Source: UBA1162 sp049513695 (GTDB lineage: Bacteria > Chloroflexota > Dehalococcoidia > GIF9 > UBA5629). From it: 22,390 bases of DNA. The notes under the pieces were generated by a model. The model saw only the letters and a list, made by a program, of their open reading frames with translations, did no database searches and was not told the DNA's origin. The stretch covers positions 1-22,390 of the forward strand of contig JBEKVW010000029.1 in assembly GCA_049513695.1 (NCBI GenBank), read 5' to 3'. The translations under genes and the position numbers were made by a program. Shown piece after piece: positions 12,988 to 20,882 of the stretch. Position 1 is the first letter of the stretch. Each line of letters starts with the position of its first letter.

Positions 12988-13800
12988 TTAGCCCCTCTTG
13001 ATTGATTTCATGAAGCTGTTAATCAACTTTGGGTTGGCAGCGATTATCTGTTTATCATCGGTGGTTACGGCCCTGCCCTCGAAGGTTACCACGTCCCCAC
13101 CGGCCTCACGCACCAGCAGCAGGCCGCTGGCTATATCCCAGGGGTATACGTACTTGTGAAAATACAGGCTCAGCCTGCCGGCCGACACATAGGCCAGGCC
13201 CAACGCGGAGGAGCCCATTAGCCTTAAACAATGTACATGGGGCCACAGCTTATCTACCAGCGCCAAAAGTTCGATGCTGCGTTCAGCCTGATATCCCAGG
13301 TCCACACCCAATGCCACCCCATCCAGCGATGGCAGCTTTGAAACATTGATCTTTTTCCGGTTCAAAAAAGCGCCCTTCCCTTTTACGGCATGGAACATCT
13401 CATTTCTCATGGGGTCGTAGGTCAAGCCAAGCACGATTTCGCCGTTCCTGGCCAGGGCTATATTTACGCCGAAGAAGGGGATGCCAAAATAGTAATTGTT
13501 GGTGCCATCCAGCGGGTCGATGATCCAGGTGTATTCGCCGCCTTTCTTGCATGAGCCGGCCTCCTCCGACAGTATTCCGTGGCCGGGAAATTCCTCAAGA
13601 ATGATGGCGATGATTCTTTTCTCGGACAGCAGGTCCGCTTCCGTGACCAGGTTCCTTTGGCCCTTGACCTGCATATCATGATGCATACCGAAGCGCCGTT
13701 TGAGTATTTTGCCCGCTTCGATAGCAGCATACCTGGCTACTGCATAGGCGGATTTTTGGTGGACCGACTGAGGGGGGGCTGCGGGAAGTCTATCAGGCAT
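12988..13800 (-). CDS. Inositol monophosphatase family protein
   Basis: A Mg-dependent sugar-phosphate phosphatase of the IMPase/FBPase/CysQ superfamily, 270 residues. The metal sites are intact: ILSEEAG (about 76-82), signature 1 WIIDPLDGTNNY (92-103; Asp95 and Asp98) and signature 2 YPWDIASGLLLVREAGG (about 218-234). Likely substrates are inositol-1-phosphate, fructose-1,6-bisphosphate or a related ester; sequence alone does not choose. The ATG overlaps the trpS end by 8 bp, so it is translationally coupled as the last gene of the minus-strand run. A seven-C coding run (13778-13772) lies near the start. No terminator separates its end from the convergent aminotransferase, one base away. Confidence 0.92.
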   Translation of the reverse strand: MPDRLPAAPPQSVHQKSAYAVARYAAIEAGKILKRRFGMHHDMQVKGQRNLVTEADLLSEKRIIAIILEEFPGHGILSEEAGSCKKGGEYTWIIDPLDGTNNYYFGIPFFGVNIALARNGEIVLGLTYDPMRNEMFHAVKGKGAFLNRKKINVSKLPSLDGVALGVDLGYQAERSIELLALVDKLWPHVHCLRLMGSSALGLAYVSAGRLSLYFHKYVYPWDIASGLLLVREAGGDVVTFEGRAVTTDDKQIIAANPKLINSFMKSIKRG

Positions 13801-14776
13801 TCCGGATAAGGCCCATCTTCGTCTTAACTTCGTGAAGGGTCTCCGCTGCTATCTTCTGTGCGCGTTGAGCGCCGTCGGCCAGCACATCATAAATATGGTC
13901 CGGGTTCTTGGCCAGTGCCGTACGGCGGGAGCGGAAATCCTTAAGCGCATGGTTAATTCCTGCGGCCAGCAGCTTTTTACAGTCCACGCAGCCGATCTCG
14001 GCCGACTTGCACTGCACCTCTATTTCCTGCGTCCTGTCTATATTGAAAAATTTATGCAGGCTGAATATATTGCATATTTCCGGATGGCCCTTGTCATGGC
14101 GTCGCTGCCTGGCCGGGTCGGTGACGGCGGTCTTCACCCTCTCCAGTGTTTCTTCGGGAGTGGCGGCCAGCTCGATATGGTTGCCGTAGGACTTGCCCAT
14201 CTTCTGCGCCCCATCCAATCCCAGCACCAGGGGATAGTTGGTCAGCTTGGCCTGGGGTTCGGGGAAGGTATCGCCGAAGAGGAAATTGAACCTTCGAACT
14301 ATCTCGCGGGTCATCTCAAGGTGGGGCAACTGGTCCTCGCCCACCGGCACGACGTTGGTCTTATAGAGCACAATGTCGGCAGCCATTAAAACAGGGTATC
14401 CGACCAGCCCGTAGTTGATGTTCTCCGGCTGCATCCTGGCCTTCTCTTTAAAGGTTGGCACCCGTAACAGCCATCCCAGGGGAGTGACCATTCCCAAATA
14501 GGTAAACAGCTCGGTAACCTCGGGAACGTGGGACTGCACGAAGATAATGGACTTTTTCGGATCGATGCCCGCCGCCAGCCAGTCTAGCGTCATCTCAAAG
14601 ATGTTCTGCTGCAGCTCGGAGGTGTTCTCGATGGTGGTGAGCGCGTGTATATCGACTATGCAATAAATGCAGTCGAACTTTTCTTGCAGCTTAACATAGT
14701 TCTCAATGGCCCCTATGTAATTGCCTATGTGCTGCCGGCCCGTGGGACGGGCGCCGGAAAATACTCTTTGTTTCAT
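13793..14776 (-). CDS. trpS: Tryptophan-tRNA ligase
   Basis: TrpRS charges tRNA(Trp). It is a class I synthetase of 327 residues from the chosen start. Seen: RVFSGARPTGRQHIGNY with the HIGH-type motif HIGN (16-19), IVDIHALT, AADIVLYKTNVVPVGEDQ, and the KMSKS-type loop as KMGKS (192-196). HDKGHPEICNIF and the CKSAEIGCVDCKK segment follow in the C-terminal helical domain. ATG at 14776 is preferred because MKQRVFSG begins as TrpRS proteins usually do; an in-frame TTG at 14788 would add MRLT. Neither has a clear ribosome-binding site. A possible -10, TATGAT (14800-14795), sits just upstream and would give a very short leader. It follows argS by 66 bp and overlaps the phosphatase gene. Confidence 0.95.
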   Translation of the reverse strand: MKQRVFSGARPTGRQHIGNYIGAIENYVKLQEKFDCIYCIVDIHALTTIENTSELQQNIFEMTLDWLAAGIDPKKSIIFVQSHVPEVTELFTYLGMVTPLGWLLRVPTFKEKARMQPENINYGLVGYPVLMAADIVLYKTNVVPVGEDQLPHLEMTREIVRRFNFLFGDTFPEPQAKLTNYPLVLGLDGAQKMGKSYGNHIELAATPEETLERVKTAVTDPARQRRHDKGHPEICNIFSLHKFFNIDRTQEIEVQCKSAEIGCVDCKKLLAAGINHALKDFRSRRTALAKNPDHIYDVLADGAQRAQKIAAETLHEVKTKMGLIRNA

Positions 14777-14842
14777 GGTCAGGCGCAAGAGTTTATCATA
14801 AAATATAAGTCAGCTTCAAATTTATCGGCGGCCCCGAGGCTG

Positions 14843-16501
14843 TTACATGCTATCGGGCGCCGTCATGCCCATCAGGTGCAGCGTGCGGGCCAACACTATC
14901 TGTGCCGCCTTGACCAGCTTTAGCCGGGCGCAGGTCATGTCGGCATCATCGCTGATCACCCTGCACTGCTTGTAGAAGGAATGGAAGACCGTCGCCAGCT
15001 CCTGTGCATAAAAAGGCAGGTGATGCGGCTCATGCGTGATGGCCACCGTCTCGATGACTTCGGATATGCGCACCATCTGTCGTACAAGGGTCAATTCAGG
15101 CTCCGAAGTCAGCAGCGTGACCCTGCCGCCTTTATAGTTCAGGCATTTCTCGGCAGCGTTCTTAAGTATGCTGGCTATGCGTGCATGGGCGTACTGCACG
15201 TAGTAGACCGGGTTGTCGGCAGACTGTTTGATGGCCAGGTCCAGGTCGAAGTCCATCTGGCTGTCGGCCGAGCGTGACAGGAAGACGAATCGGCAGGCGT
15301 CCGGCCCCACCTCGTCCAGCACCTCACGCAGTGAGATGATATCGCCGCTGCGCTTGGAGATTTTGACCACCTCCTGCCCGCGGCGCAGCGTCACAAGCTG
15401 ACAGATGATGATCTCCAGCTTTTCGGGGTCGAGCCCCAGAGCATTCATGACCACCTTCATGCGGGACACGTGCCCCTGGTGGTCGGCGCCCCAGATATCA
15501 ATGACGTTATGGAATTTACGCGAAACGAACTTGTTGTAGTGGTAGGCGATATCGGAGGCAAAATAGGTCGGCGTGCCGTCGGTCCTGATCAGGACGTTAT
15601 CCCGGTCATCCCCCATGGTCGAGGAGGTGAACCAAGTGGCATTCTCACGCTCGGTTATATAATTCCCGTCCTTAAGCATCTTCATGGTCTTATCGAACTG
15701 GCCACTCTTGAAAAGGCTTTGCTCGCTGAACCATTCGTCGAACTCCACCCCCAAAATCTTGAGGTCCTCTTTTATCATCCCCATTACTATCTCGATGCCG
15801 ACCTTTCCGATTTCGGCCACGCCTTTTTCCGGCGGCATCCGTAGGAACTTGTCCCCGTACGTTTCAACTATCTGTTTAGCCAGGTCGATCATATAATTCC
15901 CGTGATAGCCATTGCCCGGTATCTCCGCCGCTTTGCCCAGGGCCTGCTGATAGCGCGCGAAAAGCGACTGATGAAAGGCTTCGAGCTGGCTGCCCGCATC
16001 ATTTATATAGTATTCGGTGAAAACCTTGTAGCCCGCAGCCTTCAATACATGCGCCAGAGTGCTGCCCAGCACCGCTCCCCGGCCATGCCCCACATGCAGC
16101 GGGCCGGTAGGGTTGCCGCTGACGAATTCTATCTGTACTTTCTGGTTGCCCAGCTTAACGTTGCCGTAGGCCTCCCCCTCCTTGCATATGACATCCACTT
16201 GCTTGTTCAACCATTCCTTGCTTACCGTGAAATTGATGAAGCCTGGCTTGGCCGGGGTTATCTGCTCGACATCTTTGGCGGACGCAATATTCTGGATAAG
16301 GGTTTCGGCGATATCCATGGGCTTCATGCCGGTCAGGCGAGCCAGCTTCAGAGGCAGGCTGCTGGCGAAATCTCCATGCTCGGGCTTGGTCGGCCTCTCG
16401 ATGGTAATCTCAGGCAGGTTGGCATCGCCCATCAGCCCTTTCTCTTTGGCCTTGATGAAGGCTTTTTCCAGTGTGTCGGTAAGCTGTTTTCTGAATGACA
16501 T
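14843..16501 (-). CDS. argS: Arginine-tRNA ligase
   Basis: ArgRS charges tRNA(Arg). It is a class I synthetase of 552 residues. The N-terminal Add-1 domain that binds the tRNA D-loop covers about 1-115 (ERPTKPEHGDFASSLPLKLA). The HIGH motif is HVGH (136-139, in GNPTGPLHVGHGRGAVLG). The KMSKS region reads KISKRSGDII, a usual variant in this family. The DALR anticodon-binding domain fills the C-terminus (NPVYYVQYAHARIASILKNA onward). The ATG has GAGGT about 7 nt upstream. It lies 70 bp after recG and probably shares its transcript; the gap has an AT-rich stretch that could hold a weak promoter. Confidence 0.97.
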   Translation of the reverse strand: MSFRKQLTDTLEKAFIKAKEKGLMGDANLPEITIERPTKPEHGDFASSLPLKLARLTGMKPMDIAETLIQNIASAKDVEQITPAKPGFINFTVSKEWLNKQVDVICKEGEAYGNVKLGNQKVQIEFVSGNPTGPLHVGHGRGAVLGSTLAHVLKAAGYKVFTEYYINDAGSQLEAFHQSLFARYQQALGKAAEIPGNGYHGNYMIDLAKQIVETYGDKFLRMPPEKGVAEIGKVGIEIVMGMIKEDLKILGVEFDEWFSEQSLFKSGQFDKTMKMLKDGNYITERENATWFTSSTMGDDRDNVLIRTDGTPTYFASDIAYHYNKFVSRKFHNVIDIWGADHQGHVSRMKVVMNALGLDPEKLEIIICQLVTLRRGQEVVKISKRSGDIISLREVLDEVGPDACRFVFLSRSADSQMDFDLDLAIKQSADNPVYYVQYAHARIASILKNAAEKCLNYKGGRVTLLTSEPELTLVRQMVRISEVIETVAITHEPHHLPFYAQELATVFHSFYKQCRVISDDADMTCARLKLVKAAQIVLARTLHLMGMTAPDSM

Positions 16502-16571
16502 ATGCTACCTCGCGAAAGAACCTGAAGATTGTAATACTTTTCGCATATTAAATAAACAAGAAAGCACTATT

Positions 16572-19040
16572 TTAATTGTTTTCTACCGTTTTGTGCCAGA
16601 TTCTATCGTATTCCCTGACCAGAAGGACATGCTCCGCCTGCTTCAGGGCGGGGTCTTTTTCGAATAAAATGCGGGCTTCGCGCCGGGCCATCTCTAAAAT
16701 CTTGGTATCGGACAGGCGGGCCATCTTCAAATCCGGCAGCCCGCTCTGCCGCGTACCGAAGAACTCTCCCGGGCCCCGCAACTCCAGGTCCTTTTCGGCC
16801 AGCAGGAACCCGTCGTTTATCTCCTCTATGGCCTTGAGGCGCTCCTGCCCGTATTCCGAAGGGTTCTCCGAGAGCAGTATGCAGTAGCTCTGCTTATCGC
16901 CCCGGCCTACCCTGCCCCGGAACTGGTGCAGTTGCGACAGGCCGAAGCGGTCGGCGGCTTCCACCAGCATCACAGTGGCGTTGGACACATCGATGCCAAC
17001 CTCGACCACCGACGTGGATATCAGCACATCCAGATTGCCCTCCTTGAAGCTGTGCATAACCTCTTCCTTGTCACCCGCCTTCATCTTGCCGTGCAGCAGT
17101 CCCAGCCTGAGGTCGGGAAATATCTCCCTGGATAGCCGCTCGTATTCAGCGACCGCCGCCTTCACCTCGAGGTTCTCTGACTCCTCGATGAGCGGACAGA
17201 TGATGAAGGCCTGCCTGCCCTCCAGAACCTGCTTGCGGATAAAATTATAGGCCCGCTGGCGGTCAGCCGGCTGGAGCCAGCGTGTCTTGATGACCTGACG
17301 CCCGGCCGGCATCTCATCTATGGTCGATATGTCCAGGTCGCCGTACAGCGTCAGGGCCAGCGTCCTCGGTATGGGTGTGGCGGTCATGACCAGCAGATGC
17401 GGGTTGAAGCCCTTCTGCCTCAAGGTAGAGCGCTGCAGAACGCCAAACCTGTGCTGTTCATCGATAATCACCAGGCCCAAGTTCTTGAACTTCACTGCCT
17501 TTTGAATCAGGGCGTGCGTCCCTATCACCAGGTTGACCTCGCCCTGCTTTATTTTGTCGTGGGTGGCCCTCTTTTCTTTGGGGCTCAGGCTGCCTGTAAG
17601 CAGGGCTATATTCAAATCGAAGGGGAATATGTCTTTGAAGTTGTAGATGTTGGACTCCCGGCTGCAGGCGGTCCCCATAGCCGAGAGCAGCTTGAACAGG
17701 GTAGAGAAATGCTGCTCCGCCAGTATCTCGGTGGGAGCCATCAGCGCCCCCTGGTAGCCGTTCTCGATGGCGGCCAGCAAAGCCAGTGTCGCCACCACCG
17801 TCTTCCCGCTGCCCACATCACCCTGCATCAGGCGTGACATGGGCACTTCCCTGCGCAGGTCGCCGCAAATTTCACTGGTCACCTTCGACTGCGCCGCCGT
17901 CATCTTAAAGGGCAGTTTGGAGATAAAGCGGCTCAGCTTCTCATCATCGACAATGAATTTGTGACCGGGCTGGTCCTCCTGCCATTCCTTCTTTTTGCTT
18001 AGCACGCCGAGCTGGAGCATGAAAAGCTCGTCGAAGGCCAGCCTCTGCCTGGCCAGGTTTTGCTCGGCATAATCGGCCGGGTAATGCGCTTTGAGGATGG
18101 CCTGGCGCAGGCTAATCAGCCCGCAACGTTCCCGTGTGGCATCGGGTAAAAAGTCGGGCAGGGCACCGGCGCATGCATCAAGGGCGGTTTTTACGATAGC
18201 CCTCACCTGCCGGGGGTAGAGGCCCTGCGTCAGGGGATAAACGGGCACCAGCCTGCCGGTATGCATCAGCTCCTTTTCCTCTATATATTCCCATTCGGGA
18301 TTTTCGAACACTTTCTCGAAGTTGAACTCGCTCACCTTGCCGCTGACGGCGATGCGCGAGTTGGTCTTCAACTGCTTCGCCAGCCAAGGCTGGTTGAACC
18401 ACACCGCCCGTATATTGCCAGTCTCATCTCCCAGGATGGCCTCGCTGCTCCTCATGCGGCGGCCGAGCATGATGACACGCGCCTCCCAGACATTGACAAA
18501 TATGGTCTGCTCCTTGCCGAGCTCAAGCGTGGAGACCGTCCGTTTGAGGCTGAAATCCAGGAACCTCCTCGGGAAGTAGTAGAGCAGGTCCCTGACCCGG
18601 TCGACGCCCAGCTTGGAGAGCCTGCGGGCGATGTTCTCGCCGACGCCCTTGATAGCCGTCACAGGGGTATCGAGCGAAAGGCCTGTCGTGATCTTTCGCG
18701 CCGGGGCCGCAGGCTGCCTGCTTGTCTTGGGAGGACTTTTTATCTCCTCCTTACGCTTTCCACCGCCGGCTTGCTGTTGGTCCAGTTCGCCAAGCACCTT
18801 CTGTATCCATTCTCTGCGCTGAACGGTGCTTTTGGCAGAGTAGCCCACGCCGTCAAAAATCAGGGACCTCAAGCGGGCAACATGGGGAGAGGCGCTTTTG
18901 TCCGGAAGGTTTTCGGCCGTCCATCTGTGCAGGAATTTATCCAGCCCGCCGATGACTGCCCGGTCGCTGTATCCGTTGTCGGTCTCTAGTTTTAAGATAA
19001 CGGTCAAAAATGAAGGCTTGCCGGTTGCTGGCGCAGTCAT
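16572..19040 (-). CDS. recG: ATP-dependent DNA helicase RecG
   Basis: RecG regresses stalled forks and drives branch migration of Holliday junctions. The 822 residues are longer than the roughly 690 of E. coli RecG because of about 120 N-terminal residues: a helical region (1-90) and a basic, proline-rich linker (90-118). The wedge domain follows (GVGENIARRLSKLGVDRVRD, 132-151, and an OB fold to about 260). The helicase core has Walker A GDVGSGKT (407-414), DEQH box (527-530), TATPIPRTLALT and the QFRGRVGRG motif VI. The ATG comes 3 bp after the upstream degV stop with no obvious ribosome site, so coupling is likely. RecG beside fakA/degV-type genes recalls the yloV-recG neighbourhood of Firmicutes. 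Confidence 0.97.
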   Translation of the reverse strand: MTAPATGKPSFLTVILKLETDNGYSDRAVIGGLDKFLHRWTAENLPDKSASPHVARLRSLIFDGVGYSAKSTVQRREWIQKVLGELDQQQAGGGKRKEEIKSPPKTSRQPAAPARKITTGLSLDTPVTAIKGVGENIARRLSKLGVDRVRDLLYYFPRRFLDFSLKRTVSTLELGKEQTIFVNVWEARVIMLGRRMRSSEAILGDETGNIRAVWFNQPWLAKQLKTNSRIAVSGKVSEFNFEKVFENPEWEYIEEKELMHTGRLVPVYPLTQGLYPRQVRAIVKTALDACAGALPDFLPDATRERCGLISLRQAILKAHYPADYAEQNLARQRLAFDELFMLQLGVLSKKKEWQEDQPGHKFIVDDEKLSRFISKLPFKMTAAQSKVTSEICGDLRREVPMSRLMQGDVGSGKTVVATLALLAAIENGYQGALMAPTEILAEQHFSTLFKLLSAMGTACSRESNIYNFKDIFPFDLNIALLTGSLSPKEKRATHDKIKQGEVNLVIGTHALIQKAVKFKNLGLVIIDEQHRFGVLQRSTLRQKGFNPHLLVMTATPIPRTLALTLYGDLDISTIDEMPAGRQVIKTRWLQPADRQRAYNFIRKQVLEGRQAFIICPLIEESENLEVKAAVAEYERLSREIFPDLRLGLLHGKMKAGDKEEVMHSFKEGNLDVLISTSVVEVGIDVSNATVMLVEAADRFGLSQLHQFRGRVGRGDKQSYCILLSENPSEYGQERLKAIEEINDGFLLAEKDLELRGPGEFFGTRQSGLPDLKMARLSDTKILEMARREARILFEKDPALKQAEHVLLVREYDRIWHKTVENN

Positions 19041-19043
19041 TTG

Positions 19044-20027
19044 TTACACTTGAGCGACTTCAGGTTGATAAACGAAGGGATGCGACATATCTTTGGGCAA
19101 ATGCTGCCTGATCCCATCTCTAATAGATTGCATCGACGGCAAAGACATCTGTTTTTTTACCGCCTCCAAATCTGCATCCGTCTTGCCCAGTTCCTGCCGC
19201 ATAGCTATCAGGATGGTGCCGGGTCCACCGTGCGCTCCCAGCGCCGGGCCCAGTTTGGCTATGGTAGGCTTGATATTGGGTAAAATGGCCTTAACCTTCT
19301 CAATGAACGAACCTATCTCATCCTCGCCCGAGCTGTGAGAAATGCCGACTTCCTCGATGTTATGTACCGATCTCACACGCTCCAGTAGGTCTTCCACGCT
19401 CTTGCTCCGGGTGCGGGCCATGCCGATGGGGCTGACCATCCCATCTTTGATAATCAGCATGGGTTTAACCGGCAGCACGGAGCCCAGTCTGCTCACGGCC
19501 GGACCCAGGCGCCCGCCTTTAGCAATGTATTTCAGGGTGTCCAGCACGCCGTAAGCGCGTATGGAAGGTATCACCTGGTTGATATGCTCCATCACCTCAT
19601 GCATATTCTTTCCGGCCCTGGCGGCCCTGGCGGCGGCCATGCCCAGTAAACCGAGCGCGATGGTGACCAGGCGGGAATCGACCACCTCGATGGGGCATTT
19701 CATATCCGCTACCAGTTGCCTGCCCCTCAAAGCGGCTTCGAACGTGGCGCTGACCTTGCTGGAAAGATGGATGGATATTATGCCGTCGCTGTCGGGACAA
19801 AGTTTCTTATATACCTCAGCGAAATCGCCGGGGGAAGCCGTCGAAGTGGTTGGATAAACCGAGTCTTGTCTCAGCATTTCGAAAAACTTGCCGGGCTGTA
19901 TGTCAACACCGTCGCGGTAGCTTACATCCCCGAACCTTACATATAGGGGCACGATGGTAATGTCCAGCTCTTCAGCTACATCTTTAGGTATATCGCTGCC
20001 GCTGTCGGTAACTATCTTAACCGCCAT
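19044..20027 (-). CDS. DegV family fatty-acid-binding protein (FakB-like), with C-terminal extension
   Basis: FakB proteins hold a fatty acid while FakA phosphorylates its carboxyl group. Residues expected to contact the carboxylate are present: YPTTSTASPGDF (58-69; Thr61), LSSKVSATF (88-96; Ser93) and LGAHGGPG (263-270; His266). The N-terminal VKIVTDSGSDIP and RDGVDI are family hallmarks. At 327 residues it is about 45 longer than the usual 280; the tail (281-327), ending DMSHPFVYQPEVAQV, is unrecognised. The start overlaps the upstream degV stop by one base (TAATG). The order fakA-degV-degV-recG strongly suggests both DegV proteins serve the same kinase with different acyl preferences; that is inference. 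Confidence 0.9.
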   Translation of the reverse strand: MAVKIVTDSGSDIPKDVAEELDITIVPLYVRFGDVSYRDGVDIQPGKFFEMLRQDSVYPTTSTASPGDFAEVYKKLCPDSDGIISIHLSSKVSATFEAALRGRQLVADMKCPIEVVDSRLVTIALGLLGMAAARAARAGKNMHEVMEHINQVIPSIRAYGVLDTLKYIAKGGRLGPAVSRLGSVLPVKPMLIIKDGMVSPIGMARTRSKSVEDLLERVRSVHNIEEVGISHSSGEDEIGSFIEKVKAILPNIKPTIAKLGPALGAHGGPGTILIAMRQELGKTDADLEAVKKQMSLPSMQSIRDGIRQHLPKDMSHPFVYQPEVAQV

Positions 20028-20863
20028 TATTTACCCTCAATGAAACATGCGGCCAGCACATGGGGGCCAACGTGTACCCCTATCACAGGGCAGACCGTGC
20101 TTCGATAAGTTTTCTCTCTGGGGTACAGATCGGCCATCCTGGCGGCCAGCGCCTCCAAATCCTCGGGCGTAGTAGCATCCTCCAGCATCAGACTCTCGAT
20201 GGCATTGGCGCTTTTTACCAGGTTTATCAGGGCATCCATGGACTGTACCCTGCTCCTGGTGCGCTGCACGGGTGTTACAACTCCGTCCCTCAGCGTGAGC
20301 ACCGGAGTTATTTTCAGAAGTCCTCCCAGCAGGGCCTGTGCATGGCCGATCCTGCCCCCTTTGAGCAGGTATTCGAGCGTATCGAAGACCATATAAGCAT
20401 GCGCCCTCGAGCACCAGTCATTGGCCTGTGCGGCCAGGTCCGCCAGTTTGGCGCCAGCCAGGGCGGCTTTGGCAGCCTTTATGACGGGCAGTCCCAGCCC
20501 GCCGCAGGTCTGCAGTGAATCAACCACTTCGATTTTGCAAATGTCGCCCACCAGGGCCTTGGCCTGGGTGGCGCTCTCGAATGTGGCGCTCAGTTTGCTG
20601 GAGATTAGGATAGCCAGTATCTCGTCCGTCTCATGTGACAGTTTGGTGAAAAGCTCTGAGAAATAGCCCGGCGACTGGGCCGAGCTGGTGGGGTGGATCT
20701 TCGATTCCACCAGCCTTTTGTAGAACTGGTCGGGCGTGATATCCACGCCGTCGCGGTAGCTCTCGGTGCCGAAGATGACATTAAGGGGAACGATATTTAT
20801 GCCGAGTTTTTTGACCACGTCCGCCGGTATGTCCGCAGTGCTGTCGGTTACAATCTTAACCAT
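20027..20863 (-). CDS. DegV family fatty-acid-binding protein (FakB-like)
   Basis: The first of two tandem DegV paralogues; 278 residues, standard length. It has VKIVTDSTADIP at the N-terminus, ESYRDGVDI, HPTSSAQSPGYF (57-68; Thr59), SSKLSATFE (88-96; Ser92) and IGVHVGPHV (261-269; His264), matching the Thr-Ser-His network that holds the fatty-acid carboxylate in FakB. LKGGRIG and the LKITPVLTLRDGVVTP strand are also conserved. The pocket and helical segments differ enough from the neighbouring copy to suggest an old duplication and a different acyl chain. GGGAGGAA lies about 9 nt before the ATG. It starts 19 bp after the fakA stop and overlaps the next degV by one base, so all are one transcript. 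Confidence 0.92.
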   Translation of the reverse strand: MVKIVTDSTADIPADVVKKLGINIVPLNVIFGTESYRDGVDITPDQFYKRLVESKIHPTSSAQSPGYFSELFTKLSHETDEILAILISSKLSATFESATQAKALVGDICKIEVVDSLQTCGGLGLPVIKAAKAALAGAKLADLAAQANDWCSRAHAYMVFDTLEYLLKGGRIGHAQALLGGLLKITPVLTLRDGVVTPVQRTRSRVQSMDALINLVKSANAIESLMLEDATTPEDLEALAARMADLYPREKTYRSTVCPVIGVHVGPHVLAACFIEGK

Positions 20864-20882
20864 GGCTAATTCCTCCCTATCC

